Assembly: GCA_013205245.1 (NCBI GenBank)
Contig: JABMNH010000055.1
Span: 1-43,851, forward strand
Direction: 5' to 3'
Length of the DNA: 43,851 bases
Origin: Flavobacteriales bacterium
Lineage (GTDB): Bacteria > Bacteroidota > Bacteroidia > Flavobacteriales > Flavobacteriaceae
The position numbers and the translations under genes are program-made. Shown piece after piece: positions 1 to 8,685 of the stretch (positions within the stretch are counted from its first letter, which is position 1; every line of letters starts with the position of its first letter). The notes beneath the pieces are model-generated. The model ran no database searches. It saw nothing but the letters and a program-made list of their open reading frames with translations, and was not told the DNA's origin.

Positions 1-100
1 AAGTTGTTCATTATATTTATATGTTTGATATTCAAATAAATATACGTCTTTTTTAGACAATTGAACAACTTTTTTTGTTAAATTATAATGCACAACGGGT
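1..100 (-). mobile_element. Terminal part of an insertion sequence (left copy, runs off the window)
   Basis: These 100 bases are the exact reverse complement of 43735-43834. Identity stops sharply at position 100/101, as expected for the tip of a mobile element. Read outward (minus strand) the tip is ACCCGTTGTGCATTATAA, followed by an AT-rich leader and an ATG at 11-9 that opens a reading frame beginning M-N-N before the window ends. The other copy shows the same frame continuing as MNNFQANYN. From memory, a tip beginning ACCC and a transposase beginning in this way fit IS982-family elements of Bacteroidota. That family name is recollection; the repeat itself is seen directly. Confidence 0.75.
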
Positions 101-104
101 GATA

Positions 105-1166
105 CTAATTAAAAACTAATAACGTTTTGCTTAGAATTTCGTTATCTGGATCAAACACCTCAAATCCAGAAAATCGCTCTACTTTATCTAAATCTGCCAA
201 TTTAAACTGATGTTGCTTGGCAAAAGGCGCCATATTATTTTCAGCCATCTTTTTCGCCAGATAAACTTGTTCCGTTTGACCAGGTGTAGGAATAAAAAAA
301 GCTTTTTTGCCCATAACGGCTAAATCCATTATGGTAGAATAACCCAACCGTGCAATAATTAATTTACTTTCTGCGATGCTTTGCTGAAGCTGATGTTGTG
401 TCATGAAATTAACGATTGTTATGCCGTTATTACGAATTTCGCTTTGACGTGCTTCCATCTTCCCTTGAATTAATAAAACCTTTTTAGGAGTGTTTTTAAA
501 GATTCTTAACATCACTTTTTCTAACCGACTCCTCTGAGGTTCGGGACCCGACAATAAGACTAAATAATCATATTTAGAATCTGCTTTTTGTTGTTTAAAC
601 CGACTCAAAACACCGATGTATTTTGTCTTTACGGATGTGAAACTGGTTTTTGAAAGTCGGCCAGAATATGGGCTATTCTCTTCATCTGGAATCCAACATT
701 CGTCAAAATTTTCAATCAGATTTTGATGAATTTTAGAAGTAAGAAAAGTGAAAATTCCTGACAATACACGTATTTGATGTGATATATAAACCGATTTAAC
801 ATCTGGATGAAAACATCCAAATCTATTGTCAGAAATAATACCATGAATGTTTTCTTGCTTTACAATCCTGTCTATTTCTTTATGCTCTGCTCTATATATT
901 GCGCTAAATTTAGGAAGCTTAAAAAGTAAATTTACTTTAAAAAAAATAGCTTTTTTGGCGTAATTTGTTGGATAACTTGGTAAACTAAACGTCTTTAAAT
1001 TAGGGAACTCTTTTTGCAACAACAATAAAGCGTCGCCATCTGAAGCAATAACAGGTTCATAGCCATTTTTAATTAGAGTGTTGACAATCGGAATACATCG
1101 GGTGGCGTGACCTAATCCCCAATTTAAGGGTGCGACAAGAATTTTATGTTTAGTCGATTCTTTCAT
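105..1166 (-). CDS. GT28-like glycosyltransferase
   Basis: A 353-residue soluble protein with the layout of a MurG/UDP-glucuronosyltransferase-like (GT-B) enzyme. The N-terminus has a beta-strand and glycine loop (ILVAPLNWGLGHATRCIPI), and the C-terminal half has a donor-site-like segment (LIIARLGYSTIMDLAVMGK...FIPTPGQTEQVYLA). The likely start is the ATG at 1166; a TTG three codons upstream is less attractive. It lies downstream of purD and the polysaccharide genes, so it probably acts on a lipid-linked or surface glycan, but no substrate can be read from the sequence. The stop codon is only 4 bp from the insertion-sequence tip at position 100, so a few C-terminal residues may have been lost or the element may simply have landed after the gene. 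Confidence 0.8.
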   Translation of the reverse strand: MKESTKHKILVAPLNWGLGHATRCIPIVNTLIKNGYEPVIASDGDALLLLQKEFPNLKTFSLPSYPTNYAKKAIFFKVNLLFKLPKFSAIYRAEHKEIDRIVKQENIHGIISDNRFGCFHPDVKSVYISHQIRVLSGIFTFLTSKIHQNLIENFDECWIPDEENSPYSGRLSKTSFTSVKTKYIGVLSRFKQQKADSKYDYLVLLSGPEPQRSRLEKVMLRIFKNTPKKVLLIQGKMEARQSEIRNNGITIVNFMTQHQLQQSIAESKLIIARLGYSTIMDLAVMGKKAFFIPTPGQTEQVYLAKKMAENNMAPFAKQHQFKLADLDKVERFSGFEVFDPDNEILSKTLLVFN

Positions 1167-1186
1167 TAAATTCAAATATACAACTT

Positions 1187-1208
1187 AGGTTTCGACTGCG
1201 CTCAACCT
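1187..1208. repeat. REP-like imperfect palindrome
   Basis: The intergenic segment AGGTTTCGACTGCGCTCAAC plus CT has complementary outer arms (AGGTT/AACCT) around a GC-richer core that stands out from the AT-rich surroundings. Near-identical 'TTTCGACTGCGCTCAA' motifs are, as far as I recall, scattered through many Flavobacteriaceae genomes as small dispersed intergenic repeats. Only one copy is visible here, so the repeat status rests on memory. Confidence 0.45.
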
Positions 1209-1238
1209 GACAAATGATTATCTGTAAAGAGTTAAGCT

Positions 1239-2510
1239 TTACAAATCAAAGCCAATATCTGAACGGAAATTTTTATTCTCAAATTTAATCTTGTCAATAT
1301 TTTTATAGGATGTTTTCAAGGCTTCTTTAAAATTATTTCCAAAAGAAGTCACTGCCAAAACCCTTCCGCCATTGGTTACAATCTGATTGTGCTTAGTGGT
1401 TGTGCCCGCGTGAAATACTAGAGAATCTGTTACTTTATCTAAACCTGTTATGACATCTCCTTTTTCGTAAGCCTCTGGGTAACCACCGGCTACCAACATA
1501 ACTGTTGTTGCTGTTCTTTCATCTATTTCAAGATTAAAAGTATCTAATTTTTTATCGGCTGTAGCTTTAAATAGTTCAACCAAATCTGACTTAATTCGTG
1601 GTAAAATAACCTCGGTTTCTGGATCGCCCAATCTTACATTATACTCAATTACAAAAGGCTCATTATTTACTTTTATCAGCCCTATAAATACAAAACCCAC
1701 AAACGAAATATTGTCTTTTTGCAAACCATCCATCGTTGGTTTTACAATACGCTCTTGCACTTTGGTTAAGAATTCATTGTCTGCAAAAGGCACAGGAGAA
1801 ATAGCACCCATACCACCAGTATTTAAACCTTTATCCCCCTCGCCAATGCGTTTATAATCTTTGGCGTTGGGTAAATTTAAATAGTTTTTTCCATCCGTTA
1901 AGACGAAACAACTCATTTCTATGCCGTCTAAAAACTCTTCTATGACTACTTTTGAACTAGCGGCACCAAATTTTTTATCGCTTAGCATTGCGTTTAATTC
2001 GGCTTTGGCTTCTTGTAAATCGTTTAAAATAACAACGCCCTTACCAGCGGCTAAACCATCGGCTTTTAAAACATAGGGAGGGTTTAGTTTTTCTAAAAAA
2101 GCAAAGCCATCCGACAAGGTTTCAACGGTAAAACTTTGGTATTGTGCTGTTGGAATATTGTGGCGTAACATAAATTCTTTAGCAAACTCTTTACTGCCCT
2201 CAAGCTGTGCAGCCAATTTTTGTGGCCCAATAACGGCAACGTTTTTTAGCTTTATGTCGGAAAGGAAAAAATCGTGAATGCCATTCACCAAAGGATCTTC
2301 TGGTCCCACAATGACCATGTTGATATTGTGTTGCAAAACGGCTTCTTTTATTTGATCGAAATCAGAAAGGCTTAGGTTTAAATTTGTACCTAAAGATTCT
2401 GTACCAGCATTTCCTGGCGCTATAAACAATTGCCCTAATTGCTTGCTTTGATTTAGCTTATATGCTAAGGTGTGTTCGCGGCCGCCTGATCCTAAAATGA
2501 GAATATTCAT
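1239..2510 (-). CDS. purD: Phosphoribosylamine--glycine ligase
   Basis: Catalyses ATP-dependent ligation of glycine to 5-phosphoribosylamine to give GAR, the second step of de novo purine synthesis, in the cytosol. The 423-residue length is normal for the family. Recognisable segments are the N-terminal NILILGSGGREHTLAYKL, the ATP-grasp loop KADGLAAGKGVVI and the Mg/ATP-binding EYNVRLGDPETEVILPRI near residue 290. The start is ATG at 2510. The gene sits 3 bp after the stop of the upstream phosphoglycosyltransferase gene and is followed by a glycosyltransferase, so it is probably co-transcribed with the end of the polysaccharide locus. Function assignment is secure. Confidence 0.97.
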   Translation of the reverse strand: MNILILGSGGREHTLAYKLNQSKQLGQLFIAPGNAGTESLGTNLNLSLSDFDQIKEAVLQHNINMVIVGPEDPLVNGIHDFFLSDIKLKNVAVIGPQKLAAQLEGSKEFAKEFMLRHNIPTAQYQSFTVETLSDGFAFLEKLNPPYVLKADGLAAGKGVVILNDLQEAKAELNAMLSDKKFGAASSKVVIEEFLDGIEMSCFVLTDGKNYLNLPNAKDYKRIGEGDKGLNTGGMGAISPVPFADNEFLTKVQERIVKPTMDGLQKDNISFVGFVFIGLIKVNNEPFVIEYNVRLGDPETEVILPRIKSDLVELFKATADKKLDTFNLEIDERTATTVMLVAGGYPEAYEKGDVITGLDKVTDSLVFHAGTTTKHNQIVTNGGRVLAVTSFGNNFKEALKTSYKNIDKIKFENKNFRSDIGFDL

Positions 2511-2513
2511 AAA

Positions 2514-3875
2514 TTAATATGCTTTTTCTTCGCCCTTTAAAGCGTTAAATACAGTTAAAACAATAATCTTTAAATCAAGTAATGGCGTCCAATTTTCGAT
2601 GTAAAATAAATCGAGTTTTATACGGTTTTGAATATCGGCTTTGGAACTAATTTCGCCTCTAAAGCCTTTAACTTGAGCCAAACCCGTAATGCCAGGTTTA
2701 ACGAAATGTCGTACGGCATATTTATCTACAACTGCTCTAAACTTAGCGCCTTGTGTTAACATATGAGGTCTTGGCCCTACAACACTCATGCTGCCTAAAA
2801 AGACATTTATAAATTGGGGCAGTTCGTCGATACTGGTTTTTCGTATAAATTTGCCCATAATAGTAATTCTCTGGTCGTCTTTAGCGGTCTGAATTATATT
2901 TTCTAACTCATTACGATGCATCGATCTAAATTTATAACAATAAAATTGTTGGCCGTTTAAACCTTCTCTAATTTGTTTAAAAAATAACGGCCCTCTAGAT
3001 TCTATTTTAATTAACACCCACAAAATAGGTGTTAACCACGACATAATAAAAACAATTATACCTAAAGAAAAAAAGATGTCGAAAATGCGTTTTAATAACT
3101 TTTCTATAGGTCTAGACAGGGGGTTTTTTCTCAATGCCAAAACGGGAATATAATCGTAATATTCTAAATTCACCTCTTTTCTTAAGAGGTCATTTGTTTT
3201 TGGAATAAACTTTAGTACTTTATAATTATCTTCAGAGAACTTAATAAAAGCGCTTCTTTTCTCTTTTGTTAAAAGCTCTAAAGAGCAATATATTTCGTCT
3301 ATATTATTGTTAAGCACAAAATCAAACACGTCAGATAGCCGTCCTTTGTAGAGGTCGCTCTTTGAAATGATATCACTAAAAAAACCTTCAAATTTATAGC
3401 CAAATTCGTTACGGTTTAGAAAGAAGTCTTGAAGTGTTTTGTCTTTTGAGCTGTCTCCAACAATAATAACGCGTCTAAAATTTCCGCCCCGCATTCTATA
3501 AACTCTTAAAGCGAAATAAAAAAATAGTCTTGTTAGCAACAAACCAACAAATAATATAAATAAAATTTTTAATTGGATGAATACATTAAATGGTTCTTGT
3601 GTAATGGCATAAAATGAAAAATACACCAAGGTAAAGACAAAGTGTTGTGTAAATAAACGTGCTATTAATTTGGTTAAATCTACAAATCTATAAGTATCAT
3701 AAAAATTAATTATGTAGGCTATTATAAGCCAACTAAAATTTATATACAGCAACTGTATGGGTTTGCTAATAATAGTTTCATTAAAATAATAAATGGTACC
3801 GTTTATCAAAAAAAGATGCAAACTAATATTAATTAGTCTGAGGTATTTTGAATATCTTCCGGGAGAATGGCTCAT
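2514..3875 (-). CDS. Polyprenyl-phosphate hexose-1-phosphate transferase (WcaJ/WbaP type)
   Basis: The initiating enzyme of the surface polysaccharide: it transfers a sugar-1-phosphate from a nucleotide sugar to undecaprenyl phosphate at the inner membrane. The 453-residue protein has several N-terminal membrane segments (about residues 10-125), a central nucleotide-binding-like region (VIIVGDSSKDKTLQDFF) and a C-terminal bacterial sugar transferase domain. That domain has a membrane hairpin (KRIFDIFFSLGIIVF) and the hallmarks FRSMHRNE, RKTSIDELPQF and SVVGPRPHM, ending with VKPGITGLAQVKG. It lies at the downstream end of the locus, just before purD. The sugar specificity is not readable. Confidence 0.93.
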   Translation of the reverse strand: MSHSPGRYSKYLRLINISLHLFLINGTIYYFNETIISKPIQLLYINFSWLIIAYIINFYDTYRFVDLTKLIARLFTQHFVFTLVYFSFYAITQEPFNVFIQLKILFILFVGLLLTRLFFYFALRVYRMRGGNFRRVIIVGDSSKDKTLQDFFLNRNEFGYKFEGFFSDIISKSDLYKGRLSDVFDFVLNNNIDEIYCSLELLTKEKRSAFIKFSEDNYKVLKFIPKTNDLLRKEVNLEYYDYIPVLALRKNPLSRPIEKLLKRIFDIFFSLGIIVFIMSWLTPILWVLIKIESRGPLFFKQIREGLNGQQFYCYKFRSMHRNELENIIQTAKDDQRITIMGKFIRKTSIDELPQFINVFLGSMSVVGPRPHMLTQGAKFRAVVDKYAVRHFVKPGITGLAQVKGFRGEISSKADIQNRIKLDLFYIENWTPLLDLKIIVLTVFNALKGEEKAY

Positions 3876-3942
3876 CTATTATCTAAAAGTTTGGAGTTTC
3901 AAAAATAAAGGTATTTTTTTTAACAGATACTTTTAATCTTGA

Positions 3943-5031
3943 CTATTTTATTGTCTCAAGCAAGAATTCTTCATATTGTTTGTTTATATCATGCCAATCA
4001 TAAATGGATCTAACTTTAAATAAATTGTTTATTAAAAAGTCTTTATGTTTAATCTTATTAAAAGATTTGATAATTCTAGAAATATCATCATCATTTTTAA
4101 AATAGATAGCGTCTTTTTCTAAAATTGCCTTATTGAAAATATTATCATTTGCACATATTAAAGATTCAGAAGCCATTGCCTCTAGCAAGGACGGATTTGT
4201 GCCTCCGACAGTGTGTCCATGAAAATATATATTTGAAAAGTATCTCAAGTTATTTAAAATCTCAATGTTGTATATTGAACCTAAGAATATAATATTGGAT
4301 TGGTTCTTGAATTTTTCTTTTAAATAAGAACCGTATTTAGTTTTGTGATTTCCAATAACTAATAGAGGAATAGATAACGAAGCTTTTTTGACGCCTCTTA
4401 AAATTATTTCAATACTGTTTTCGGGTTCTAATCTTGCAATAAGCATATTGTAATTATATGCTTTTAAGTTATATTTTGATAAAGTTTTAGGGTTTGGATT
4501 TGAAAATACTGTTGCTCCATATGGAATATAGAGAGAATGAGAATTGTATTTTAAATAAATATAATCTTTAATTCCGATTGAATCTGAAATAAGAAAATCA
4601 CTTGATTTTATCGCTAATTTTTCTGCAAATTTTAAAAAAAGACGACCAAAATAACTGTACTTACTCCTTTTCCATTCTAATCCATCCATATTAGTAACAA
4701 TCTTGGATGTTTTTGGAAGTAATCTATACCAAATAGAACTACTTGTGTAACCAAGTTGTAAAATAATATCAAATTCTCTTTTTCGAGAATCTAAAATGCA
4801 ATTGAAATCATAAATAAATTGACCTATTGTGCCAATTTTGTTTTCCGGGTCATATTTCCGTATTATACTAACGCCTTTAAAGCTATTTGCTTGATATGGG
4901 TGATTATGAGGACAATATACATAAACTTGGTGTGCGTGTTTTGCTAAATGTACAGATAAGTACTCTGCAAACTGCTCAAAACCTCCATGGCGGTTTGGAA
5001 TCCCTCTAGTTCCTAGAATTGCTATTTTCAA
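3943..5031 (-). CDS. DUF1972-type GT4 glycosyltransferase
   Basis: A 362-residue cytosolic glycosyltransferase with the signature N-terminus MKIAILGTRGIPNRHGGFEQ typical of the DUF1972/rhamnosyltransferase-like GT4 group. A GT-B C-terminal half follows (LLVIGNHKTKYG, GGTNPSLLEAMASESLICAND). The family N-terminus places the start at a TTG codon (5031-5029), not an ATG. The start overlaps the upstream ligase/polymerase gene by 26 bp, which suggests translational coupling. It probably adds one sugar of the lipid-linked repeat unit; the sugar is unknown. Confidence 0.88.
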   Translation of the reverse strand: MKIAILGTRGIPNRHGGFEQFAEYLSVHLAKHAHQVYVYCPHNHPYQANSFKGVSIIRKYDPENKIGTIGQFIYDFNCILDSRKREFDIILQLGYTSSSIWYRLLPKTSKIVTNMDGLEWKRSKYSYFGRLFLKFAEKLAIKSSDFLISDSIGIKDYIYLKYNSHSLYIPYGATVFSNPNPKTLSKYNLKAYNYNMLIARLEPENSIEIILRGVKKASLSIPLLVIGNHKTKYGSYLKEKFKNQSNIIFLGSIYNIEILNNLRYFSNIYFHGHTVGGTNPSLLEAMASESLICANDNIFNKAILEKDAIYFKNDDDISRIIKSFNKIKHKDFLINNLFKVRSIYDWHDINKQYEEFLLETIK

Positions 5032-6304
5032 ATTTTGAATAATTAATTAAAAAAAGTGAGTTGAAGAAGTAAAAAAATATAATACCTTTATTTCTAGTTA
5101 AAAAAACTTCAAAGATAAACACAAAAGTCATTAGTGTTAAAAATAGTATATGTAATAAATACTTATTATGTAATGCCTGATGGAAACTATAACCTAAATA
5201 TATAATGAAAAAGAATAAAACAAAAACGCCATAGCTTACAAAAAAATCCAAATATTGGTTGTGTAGGTTATAACCCTCAAACCAATTTGGAGCTAATCCA
5301 TATTTCATATAATAATAATCTAAATTATCTTGTGCGTCTCCTATACCATAACCAAAAGCCCATTTATTATCATAAATTGTATGATATAACCCAATTTTGA
5401 AAAATATATATCTAAGTTCTAAATCGCTTATTTCTTTTTTTTCATTGTAATTAAATATTTTTACATTTTTAAAGTTATTAGTTGGTGTAAATTTATCTTT
5501 TTGATCTACTTTCAATCCACTTAAAAATCTTTCTTTGATATGGGGGCTATTAAAAAAAATTAAACAACTAATTATTATAAGAAATAGAGTTGTTAATCTT
5601 TTTTTAAATGATTTTAAACTAAAAACCAACTGTATTGTATATAGCGGTATAAAAATAGCAATTACAGCTTTAGACTCAGAAAAAATGAGACCCACAATTA
5701 AAATGAGTAATCCTAATATAATATTTGTTTTTTTTGTTTTATAAGTAATGTCTCTTTTAAAAAGAACATCTGTTAAATAGAATATACTTAAAACAATATA
5801 AAGTGAAAAATAAACGGGATGCTGACCGTAAAAAGAAGTGAATTTATGAAAAAACAAATCGTCTATTGGTTTGTTTAAATATATTTTTATTATATTATTG
5901 ATAATAAGAACTAAAGTTGCCACTATTACAGATACAGAAAAGGTTTTCATTATTTTATAAATACAAAACTTCATGTTTGACATGATTATAATTACAAAAG
6001 GGATTATAACTATAAGATATCTTTTGTTTACCTGATTTATACCCTCAACAATATTTTTACTGGTAATTGCACTTATAAAAATAATAATAAAGAATATTAC
6101 TGGGAACCAAAAAACAAATGAATTTAATTTTTTAAAAAAAACTCTATCTTTTATAAGTCCTAAAAACAAGGAAAAAATCGTTGCAAAAGCAATAATATAA
6201 CTACCCACATTAATTCCGAATGGTATAGAAATAGCAATTAGAGAAATTAATAATGTTGCCTGATTTTTTTTAAAATAATTACTAATTTCAATCATTTTTT
6301 TCAT
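5006..6304 (-). CDS. O-antigen ligase/polymerase-type membrane protein
   Basis: A 432-residue polytopic membrane protein with about 10-12 predicted hydrophobic segments and a large periplasmic loop. The segment EGYNLHNQYLDFFVSYGV (about residues 343-360) carries the conserved HNxYL-type motif of the Wzy_C/WaaL family, whose members either ligate O-antigen to lipid A-core or polymerise repeat units. A second polytopic protein in the locus (7444-8685) looks more like Wzy, so this one may be the ligase, but that division of labour is inference. The start could be ATG at 6304 or 6295. It overlaps the neighbouring genes on both sides (17 bp and 26 bp). Confidence 0.82.
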   Translation of the reverse strand: MKKMIEISNYFKKNQATLLISLIAISIPFGINVGSYIIAFATIFSLFLGLIKDRVFFKKLNSFVFWFPVIFFIIIFISAITSKNIVEGINQVNKRYLIVIIPFVIIIMSNMKFCIYKIMKTFSVSVIVATLVLIINNIIKIYLNKPIDDLFFHKFTSFYGQHPVYFSLYIVLSIFYLTDVLFKRDITYKTKKTNIILGLLILIVGLIFSESKAVIAIFIPLYTIQLVFSLKSFKKRLTTLFLIIISCLIFFNSPHIKERFLSGLKVDQKDKFTPTNNFKNVKIFNYNEKKEISDLELRYIFFKIGLYHTIYDNKWAFGYGIGDAQDNLDYYYMKYGLAPNWFEGYNLHNQYLDFFVSYGVFVLFFFIIYLGYSFHQALHNKYLLHILFLTLMTFVFIFEVFLTRNKGIIFFYFFNSLFLINYSKFENSNSRN

Positions 6305-7472
6305 TACAAAACATCTTTATTATTTTTTCCGTCTTATTATCCCAAGAATAATTATTAAAATCAAGCTTCTTTTTAAAATTTGTATGATAGTTTTTAATTT
6401 CATTAGAAAAAGATTCATGTGTATCAGCAACATACACGTAGTCCTCTAAATACTCAAGCCCATTTCCCCTAGTGCCAACAACCTTTTTCCCGGCAGCTAA
6501 ATATTCGTATGCTTTTAAAGAATCACCACCATGTTGTTTTTCATTTATGACATAGGGTACAATACAAGTGTCAAAATTTTTAATATAATTAGGGTATATA
6601 TTATAATGCTTGTCGCCAAGAAAATAAACATTATGTGATTTTTTAATTTTTAAAAATGTGGTTTTATCAAGTATTTGTCCAATAAAAACAAAAGAAAAAT
6701 TAGGGTTTTTAAGTATGACATAATTTATTAAATCTGTATCTAATAAATAAGATATTTTTCCTCCAAAACCAATTATTGGTCGTTGAATATTTGTTAAGTC
6801 TTCTGGTAAGCTTCTATAATCATTATTTAAAAACATCTTGAATGAAACTCCATTTTTAAGTAATTCGATATTCTTAATTTGGTATTTTTCTTTAAAAAAA
6901 GAAATGTTTTCATCTGAATTAGTTAACCAATAATCTGTGTGAGTTTTTAAAATTTTATAATTTAATGATAGTTGACTTGTGATTTTTGAATAAACAGGAA
7001 ATTTTAAAAAATTGTCCCAAGCATCAAAAATTGCGTATCTAGGTTTAAGTTTTTGTAATAATAATGCTGAAAATATATTTTGACATAAAACATTGTAGTT
7101 GTCAATTTTTAAATAAACTAAACATTTATCAATAAATGACACATAGCTATCTTTTTGATAATTATGAATAAACCACAAATATTTATTAATAATTTGACTT
7201 AAAATACGTGTAGATATATAATCAATTACATATATTTTGTCGTTAATTTTTAATAGTTTGAAGCCTGCTTTTTTTATTAAAACTTCTCCTTTAATATTTT
7301 TATTGTTTTTTTTTGCAAAAAGCTCTAACAGTGTTGTAGGTCTATTTACAATAATTAATTTAGAAACACTACTATTAGACTGAAGTGATTCAATAATATG
7401 TGCATCCCTAGTCCTAAAACCTTCGTTTATGTTTTTTCGCCAATCATGAAATGGTATTACAACTATGTTCAT
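6288..7472 (-). CDS. GT4-like glycosyltransferase
   Basis: A 394-residue cytosolic protein with a divergent GT-B layout. The C-terminal donor domain shows PIIGFGGKISYLLD, SFVFIGQILD, FDTCIVPYVINEKQHGGD and SLKAYEYLAAGKKVVGT, the last being a typical E-x7-E-like region of GT4 enzymes. The N-terminus is poorly conserved, as is usual for acceptor-binding halves in polysaccharide loci. It overlaps the upstream polymerase-like gene by 29 bp and the downstream ligase gene by 17 bp, so all three are surely one transcript. The sugar and linkage are unknown. Confidence 0.82.
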   Translation of the reverse strand: MNIVVIPFHDWRKNINEGFRTRDAHIIESLQSNSSVSKLIIVNRPTTLLELFAKKNNKNIKGEVLIKKAGFKLLKINDKIYVIDYISTRILSQIINKYLWFIHNYQKDSYVSFIDKCLVYLKIDNYNVLCQNIFSALLLQKLKPRYAIFDAWDNFLKFPVYSKITSQLSLNYKILKTHTDYWLTNSDENISFFKEKYQIKNIELLKNGVSFKMFLNNDYRSLPEDLTNIQRPIIGFGGKISYLLDTDLINYVILKNPNFSFVFIGQILDKTTFLKIKKSHNVYFLGDKHYNIYPNYIKNFDTCIVPYVINEKQHGGDSLKAYEYLAAGKKVVGTRGNGLEYLEDYVYVADTHESFSNEIKNYHTNFKKKLDFNNYSWDNKTEKIIKMFCNEKND

Positions 7473-8685
7473 TTGTCTTTTTCTTATTAAACATCATCAG
7501 CATACTGGTTATAATTGCAATATCTGAAAAAGTGGTGGTATATAAACTATAAATCAAAAATATTCCAAAGAAAATAATAAACGGAAGACCTCTTTCTATA
7601 TTCATATATCTAACTAAGTTATACATCAAACTAAAAATAATTATTAAGCCCACTATCCCTAAGTCAAAATAACTCCAAATAATTTGAGAAAAGTGATTTG
7701 TTTTTTTGAATTTACCTGTTAAAATATTAAAATAGGAATATGGCCCATCGCCTATCCATTTAGTTTTTAATTTACTGAAAACTACAATCAGTATTTGCAT
7801 TCTTTTAGCATTATTTTTATTGTAATCAGTATATGATTTTTTTAAAGAAAATTGCTTTTCGATTGTGCCGCCCATTTTTTGATTAACAAATTCAGAGTTT
7901 TTTACAGAAAGACTTACGACAAAAATTGTGACTAAGAATATAACTAAACCTAATTTGAAATATGTGGTGTTTTGATATCTTTTATATAAAAAAATAACGG
8001 CTGTTGATGCTAAAAGTAATATTAAGAACAGCTTTGAAATATTTGATTGAGCTAATAATATTGTGATACTTATATAAGTAATTATAGTTTTTGGAAATTT
8101 TATTTCGGCTTTAATATTATCAATGTTTAATATTATTTTTAACAAAATTAATATTAAAAAAAATCCTAAAGAGTGATCCGATTTCAAGAAAAAGCTACCA
8201 AATAAAAAATCGAATGAAGCGATTTGTTGATGACTATTATTAAACTTTATCAAAAAATCGTAAAAAAAATATTGACTTATAATTATTGGTAATTGAATTA
8301 ATGCTATTGAAAGGAAAAATGAAAATATTTGTTTGCTGTTTATATAATTCTCTTTATAATTAATATATGCAAATAAAAACACTCCAAAAGGCAATAGTGA
8401 AAATATAAAATATATTAAAATTGAAGCTATATTACTACTATTATAAAAGCCACTATAAACAATAATTGCTAAATACATTAACGAGATAAGTGCAATTCTA
8501 TTAACTACAATTCTGTTTTTTAGTAACGCATAAATCAAGTAGGTTAAATACATTGTAATTACAATAAATACGGTTAATATTGTATTTGGGATGCCTAAAA
8601 AAAACTGTAACCAGCCTCCTACTACAAAAATTAATATTGTAATTAGATAAAAAATTAATTGATATATGTTTTTATAGATTATCAT
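7444..8685 (-). CDS. Wzy-like O-antigen polymerase (putative)
   Basis: A 413-residue polytopic membrane protein with around 11-12 hydrophobic segments and low overall complexity, as is common for Wzy proteins, which share little sequence. A loop near residues 315-345 (WIGDGPYSYFNILTG...TNHFSQIIWSYFDLGIVG) resembles the periplasmic loop of O-antigen polymerases. Wzy joins undecaprenyl-linked repeat units on the periplasmic face. Its place between two glycosyltransferase genes and downstream of a Wzx flippase supports this role. I cannot exclude that the roles of this protein and the protein at 5006-6304 are swapped. Confidence 0.7.
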   Translation of the reverse strand: MIIYKNIYQLIFYLITILIFVVGGWLQFFLGIPNTILTVFIVITMYLTYLIYALLKNRIVVNRIALISLMYLAIIVYSGFYNSSNIASILIYFIFSLLPFGVFLFAYINYKENYINSKQIFSFFLSIALIQLPIIISQYFFYDFLIKFNNSHQQIASFDFLFGSFFLKSDHSLGFFLILILLKIILNIDNIKAEIKFPKTIITYISITILLAQSNISKLFLILLLASTAVIFLYKRYQNTTYFKLGLVIFLVTIFVVSLSVKNSEFVNQKMGGTIEKQFSLKKSYTDYNKNNAKRMQILIVVFSKLKTKWIGDGPYSYFNILTGKFKKTNHFSQIIWSYFDLGIVGLIIIFSLMYNLVRYMNIERGLPFIIFFGIFLIYSLYTTTFSDIAIITSMLMMFNKKKTNEHSCNTIS

